Under the pieces are notes generated by a model. That model ran no database searches and had not been told where the DNA came from. It saw nothing but the letters and a program-made list of their open reading frames with translations. 64,000 bases of DNA from an uncultured Tenacibaculum sp. GTDB taxonomy: Bacteria > Bacteroidota > Bacteroidia > Flavobacteriales > Flavobacteriaceae. Positions 62,201 through 64,000 of this stretch are shown here, in pieces. The stretch lies in contig NZ_CANNGG010000001.1 in the NCBI RefSeq assembly GCF_947504135.1, positions 310,001-374,000 of the forward strand, read 5' to 3'. Position numbers and translations under genes: made by a program. Position 1 is the stretch's first letter. Every line of letters starts with the position of its first letter.

Positions 62201-62411
62201 TAGTAAACATAGCGAAAAAAGCACCTAACATTTGAAATAAAGGAGCACCAGGAGGGTGTCCAACCTCTAAATTTACAGCAGTTGCGATGTATTCTCCACA
62301 ATCCCATGAACTCACTGTGGGCTCAAGAGTTAAGGTATAAGTGATTAACGCTACTGCAAACGAAACCCATCCTAAAATGATGTTCCACTTTTTATAGTTA
62401 AACTCAGTCAT
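59298..62411 (-). CDS. DUF2723 GT-C membrane protein (probable protein O-mannosyltransferase-like)
   Basis: A 1037-residue protein. About ten to twelve membrane helices fill residues 10-310 and 500-610, followed by a soluble helical C-terminus with TPR-like repeats. The first periplasmic loop has SSWDCGEYIATAV with the Asp and Glu expected of GT-C glycosyltransferases, followed by LEVGHPPGAPLF. It matches DUF2723 (TMEM260-like). In animals TMEM260 transfers mannose to proteins; Bacteroidota O-glycosylate exported proteins, so a periplasmic glycosyltransferase is likely but unproven. It is followed by a deacetylase in the same transcript. Confidence 0.88.
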   Translation of the reverse strand: MTEFNYKKWNIILGWVSFAVALITYTLTLEPTVSSWDCGEYIATAVNLEVGHPPGAPLFQMLGAFFAMFTSDPSQLAKMVNFMSGLASAFTILFMFWTITNLAKRMAIKNGRLGNNEAIAVLGSGLVGALAYTFSDSFWFSAVEGEVYAMSSFLMALLFWLGLRWESELNTPRGNKWLVLISFVVGLSFGVHILSLLVIPSIVLVYFFKTYKDINIKTTAIATLVAILVLAFVFKFLFPFTLKFFSAAELFFINQVGLPYNSGTIIAGIVLIALFFYGLKYTRKKNMVTANTLVLSVLFIMIGFSSWLMLPIRANADTIINENNPSSARELLAYYNREQYGDANVFYDNYYSVAYDREQDAENPYKDDKPKYEKIDGKYVIVNRYKNVLPNYSSKHKGFIPRMVNPASEQQYKSIAGIPARSKRRPTFLENIKFMVDFQFGYMYGRYFMWNFVGRQNDIQGHLDIENGNWLSGINFIDEARLGSQQNLPDDVKNNKGRNTYFFLPFLLGIFGLLYQLNRDKKNFYVLTLFFLFTGLAIIFYTNPKPFEPRERDYAVVGSFYVFAIWIGFGVLALYDYFKKYANKRVVAIATSAVSLVAVPALMGFQNWDDHDRSDRYLAQLNAQTYLESCDPNAIIFTIGDNDTFPLWYMQQVEGVRRDIKVVNTSLFQTDWYIDQMKKKTYTADPIPSQLTHDQYKYGTLDMAYYYPLPQLKDSLLNIKDFMRWIASDNDATYLDAGDGAKEKFYPTNRIRIPVNKENALKTGLVAQKDADKMVNYIDITVDDRGLSKARLLMLDILNNFDWKRPIYFTGGANADEEYIWLKDYLQLDGMAYKLVPIKTSNKGRTIFDMGRIDPEKMYNNVKKWDWKTINNGEIYLDEQSKRNAISLRNNLIRLSEEFLQKGDSVNAKDVLDLSLHKMPIKDFGHYNFSLGYPELYYRIGDINKARETAETLADIFQQKLKYYSTFNTQDIDLIIDNLETTLYMYQNLVQQITRYDKDEDYGKKFFEDYITHARLFSHLMPEEEPELPQELDTIKP

Positions 62412-62580
62412 AGTTTTTTATCTAGATATAAAGTACGAATGTATTAATTACTAATGGTTTTTTTCGTTGAAAACAAAAATATAATTTTAACAGTTTCCCT
62501 AAAATAGTCACTCATATAAAGTTCTGTTAAATGAAATTTTAGAGGTTAAAAAAGAAGTAAACGAAAAAAAGTGTAAAAAA

Positions 62581-62611
62581 TTTGCTGAAACATAATTTTG
62601 TTTTATATTTG
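62581..62611 (+). promoter_or_regulatory. Promoter of the first tRNA-Gln
   Basis: TTTG (62581-62584), 19 bases, TATATTTG (62604-62611): an exact Bacteroidota-type promoter. Confidence 0.7.
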
Positions 62612-62628
62612 CATCCGCAATAAGCAAT

Positions 62629-62699
62629 TGGCCTATGGTGTAATGGTAACACACCGGTTTTTGGTACCGATATTCAAGGTTCGAGTCCTTGTAGGCCAA
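62629..62699 (+). tRNA. tRNA-Gln (anticodon TTG), copy 1
   Basis: A 71-base cloverleaf with acceptor arms TGGCCTA and TAGGCCA, D arm GTGT/ACAC, anticodon loop TTTTGGT (anticodon TTG), T arm AAGG-TTCGAGT-CCTT, and discriminator A. The first pair of the anticodon stem is a C-A mismatch, as in the second copy. CCA is not encoded. Confidence 0.93.
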
Positions 62700-62700
62700 C

Positions 62701-62732
62701 AAAATCCTTACGAATTTCGTGAGGATTTTTTT
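62701..62732 (+). terminator. Terminator after tRNA-Gln copy 1
   Basis: AATCCTTACGA pairs with TCGTGAGGATT (one G-T), with a T run of seven. Confidence 0.85.
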
Positions 62733-62774
62733 ATAAAAAGTGTTTAATGATTTCTAAATATAAAACTTTGTTTT

Positions 62775-62782
62775 TATATTTG
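62775..62782 (+). promoter_or_regulatory. -7 promoter box of the second tRNA-Gln
   Basis: TATATTTG, the same box as before copy 1, lies 12 bases before the tRNA. Confidence 0.6.
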
Positions 62783-62794
62783 CACTGTAAACAT

Positions 62795-62865
62795 TGGCCC
62801 ATGGTGTAATGGTAACACACCGGTTTTTGGTACCGATATTCAAGGTTCGAGTCCTTGTGGGCCAA
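62795..62865 (+). tRNA. tRNA-Gln (anticodon TTG), copy 2
   Basis: Identical to copy 1 except for one acceptor pair: TGGCCCA with TGGGCCA in place of TGGCCTA with TAGGCCA, a compensatory T-A to C-G change. It has its own promoter box and terminator, so it is a separate unit. Confidence 0.93.
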
Positions 62866-62867
62866 CT

Positions 62868-62902
62868 AAAAAGTCTTAACTGTATAAGTTAAGGCTTTTT
62901 TG
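62868..62902 (+). terminator. Terminator after tRNA-Gln copy 2
   Basis: AGTCTTAACT pairs with AGTTAAGGCT (one G-T) and is followed by TTTTTG. Confidence 0.82.
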
Positions 62903-62985
62903 TTTGTAGTTAGTAACGAGTATTAGTAAGCTATAGTTATACATTAAAGTATTTGGTAAAGCTACCTTACAATAATAATAACAAA

Positions 62986-63061
62986 CGTCATAGCGAGGAG
63001 TGATAACGACGTGGCTATCTGTTAATAGATAATAGATTACTTCACTGCGTTCGCAATGACG
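62986..63061. repeat. Dispersed inverted-repeat element (CGTCATxGCGA type)
   Basis: CGTCATAGCGAGGAGTGA on the left matches the reverse complement of TTCACTGCGTTCGCAATGACG on the right, with small gaps. A short inner hairpin lies around 63016-63034. The sequence is of the kind scattered through many Bacteroidota genomes. It is the only recognised content of the region between tRNA-Gln and the DUF4252 gene. Confidence 0.75.
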
Positions 63062-63120
63062 ATAGTTTTTATTTGTAACAAATTCATAAAGCTATCGTCT
63101 TCAATTAAAACACTCTTATT

Positions 63121-63603
63121 ATGAAACGAATTGCAACCATCTTTTGCTGCCTTTTTGTGTTAAGTTCTTTTGCGCAAAAAGAAAACTTTAAAACATTTTA
63201 CCAATCTAATAAAGATAGAGCAGAGGTATCTTTAAATATTCCTAGTTTTTTTGCCAATATATTCATCTCTGATGAAGATACTGATAAGTTTGGGGTCTTC
63301 TTAAAGAAATCTAAAAACTATAAAATTATGGTGTTCAATAACAACATGGCTTCAGTACAAAAAGATTTTAAAAAATATACTCGAAGAAATAATTTAAAAA
63401 CTTTAGTAAGAGTAAAGGATGGTAAGGAAAGGGTAACGTTGTATTTTAGAGAAACAAAAGATCGTATTAAAGAAATTATCGTCAATGTTCATGATAAAAG
63501 TGATGAAATGGTATTATTAGGAATTAAAACCAACCTTACCATGGATGAGTTATCAGCTATGGTAGAAGCATCTACAAAAAACAAAAGTATAGCTTCAAAT
63601 TAA
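63121..63603 (+). CDS. DUF4252 family exported protein
   Basis: A 160-residue protein with a signal peptide (ending SSFAQ) and one small domain of mixed strands and helices. The pattern (VSLNIPSFFANIFI near 36-50; FKKYTRRNNLKTLVRVKDG; a final MDELSAMVEAS) matches DUF4252, a Bacteroidota family often next to an ECF sigma factor. No sigma gene is present here. Function unknown. Confidence 0.82.
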   Translation: MKRIATIFCCLFVLSSFAQKENFKTFYQSNKDRAEVSLNIPSFFANIFISDEDTDKFGVFLKKSKNYKIMVFNNNMASVQKDFKKYTRRNNLKTLVRVKDGKERVTLYFRETKDRIKEIIVNVHDKSDEMVLLGIKTNLTMDELSAMVEASTKNKSIASN

Positions 63604-63614
63604 AAGACATTTAT

Positions 63615-63638
63615 GTTCCCAAAGCGAAGTCGAAGGGA
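63615..63638. repeat. Fragment of a dispersed repeat (GCGAAGTCGAAGGGAA type)
   Basis: GTTCCCAAAGCGAAGTCGAA followed by GGGAA; arms TTCCC and GGGAA are complementary. Similar fragments are common between Bacteroidota genes. Confidence 0.5.
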
Positions 63639-63660
63639 AGTATATAAAGTAGCATTATAG

Positions 63661-63692
63661 AAAACTCCGACTTTTTACAGTCGGAGTTTTTT
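63661..63692. terminator. Bidirectional terminator between the DUF4252 and ArsC-family genes
   Basis: AAAACTCCGACT and AGTCGGAGTTTT flank a short loop, with A and T runs on the outer sides. Confidence 0.88.
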
Positions 63693-63697
63693 GTTAT

Positions 63698-64000
63698 TTA
63701 ACCCACAAGTTCTTTCAAACTTTCTACTACCTTCTTACTGTTTCCAATAAAAATTTGGTTGTCAACAATAAAAACTGGGCGTTTTAAAAATGTATATTCA
63801 TCTAAAATATACTGTTTGTAATCAGCTTCCGTTAAATTTTGATTCTTTAAATCCATTTCTCGATACAGTTTAGCACGTTTATTAAATAAACTTTCGTAGC
63901 TGTCTGTTAACTCGCGCATTGATTCCAGCTGAGCAACTGTAATTGGGTTGGTTTTTATTTCTTGCTTTTCAAATCCGTCAATATTTACTTCTTTTAAAAT
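63698..64000 (-). CDS. ArsC/Spx-family protein, C-terminal part (cut by window edge)
   Basis: The last 100 residues of a thioredoxin-fold ArsC/Spx/YffB-type protein. The frame is open to the end of the window, so the N-terminus with the usual Cys is outside. Visible family features are YILDEYTFLKRPVFIVDNQI, which contains the LKRP segment with the conserved Arg-Pro, and IGNSKKVVESLKEL at the end. It may be an arsenate reductase-like glutathione or thioredoxin-dependent enzyme or a regulator; the missing N-terminus would decide. Confidence 0.82.
   Translation of the reverse strand: MLKEVNIDGFEKQEIKTNPITVAQLESMRELTDSYESLFNKRAKLYREMDLKNQNLTEADYKQYILDEYTFLKRPVFIVDNQIFIGNSKKVVESLKELVG

Noticed and set aside
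62508..62702. Minus-strand open frame over tRNA-Gln copy 1
   Set aside because: It reads antisense through a clear tRNA and its promoter, without any protein motif.

Overview
The window is a stretch of chromosome from a member of the Bacteroidota, almost certainly a marine-type Flavobacteriaceae (Tenacibaculum/Polaribacter-like; genus is inference). The evidence is AT-rich DNA, repeated promoter boxes of the form TAnnTTTG (the Bacteroidota -7 element) with few Shine-Dalgarno sequences, the gliding/type IX secretion genes gldH and sprE/porW, family-restricted proteins (DUF4837, DUF5687, DUF4252, DUF4286, DUF2723), an atp operon without atpD/atpC, and tRNA genes without an encoded CCA end. No phage, insertion sequence, CRISPR array or resistance island was seen. 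Most of the window is housekeeping sequence.

Layout. 1-5.2 kb: the end of a probable folB, tRNA-Cys, a metallo-beta-lactamase-fold hydrolase, an S8 lipoprotein protease, a small membrane protein and an M1 aminopeptidase. 5.3-12.9 kb: glnS, a RicT/PSP1 protein with a long basic tail overlapping gldH, a class A penicillin-binding protein, and the two subunits of a 3-oxoacid CoA-transferase. 12.9-18.5 kb: exonuclease III, a LysM lytic transglycosylase, a DUF4837 lipoprotein, and an ABC exporter (DUF5687 permease plus ATPase). 18.6-27.0 kb: sprE/porW, bactofilin, atpZ, a small membrane protein, and atpB-E-F-H-A-G with its own promoter. 27.0-29.6 kb: dxs and rsmI, divergently transcribed.

29.6-33.4 kb, minus strand, is the most unusual part. 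A PadR-type regulator with a palindromic operator over its promoter is followed by five tandem, tightly packed paralogues. Each has a short soluble N-terminal domain and several membrane helices. Two of them share an identical first 74 residues and then diverge.

33.5-42.6 kb: a PaaE-like ferredoxin reductase, a LysE-family exporter, mgtE, rsmA, two small genes, a TPR protein, a 47-codon gene behind a sigma-54-like promoter, serS and ribF. 42.7-47.1 kb: a TonB-dependent receptor paired with a GDSL-type lipoprotein. 47.1-54.0 kb: a small membrane protein, glyS, two paralogous membrane-anchored coiled-coil proteins, a PmtA-like methyltransferase, a ComF-family protein and an Ig-like lipoprotein. 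54.0-64.0 kb: polA, a metallophosphoesterase, a thioredoxin-fold protein without the CXXC cysteines, a polysaccharide deacetylase, a GT-C membrane protein (DUF2723), two tRNA-Gln genes, a DUF4252 protein and a partial ArsC/Spx-family gene.

Functionally the window links envelope building and surface secretion (PBP1A, lytic transglycosylase, GldH, SprE, bactofilin, TonB receptor), energy supply (F1Fo ATP synthase), and translation (three aminoacyl-tRNA synthetases, tRNAs, two rRNA methyltransferases). Three short inverted-repeat elements of the kind scattered through Bacteroidota genomes lie at 53971-54045, 62986-63061 and 63615-63638. All assignments come from reading motifs and gene order by eye; no database search was run.
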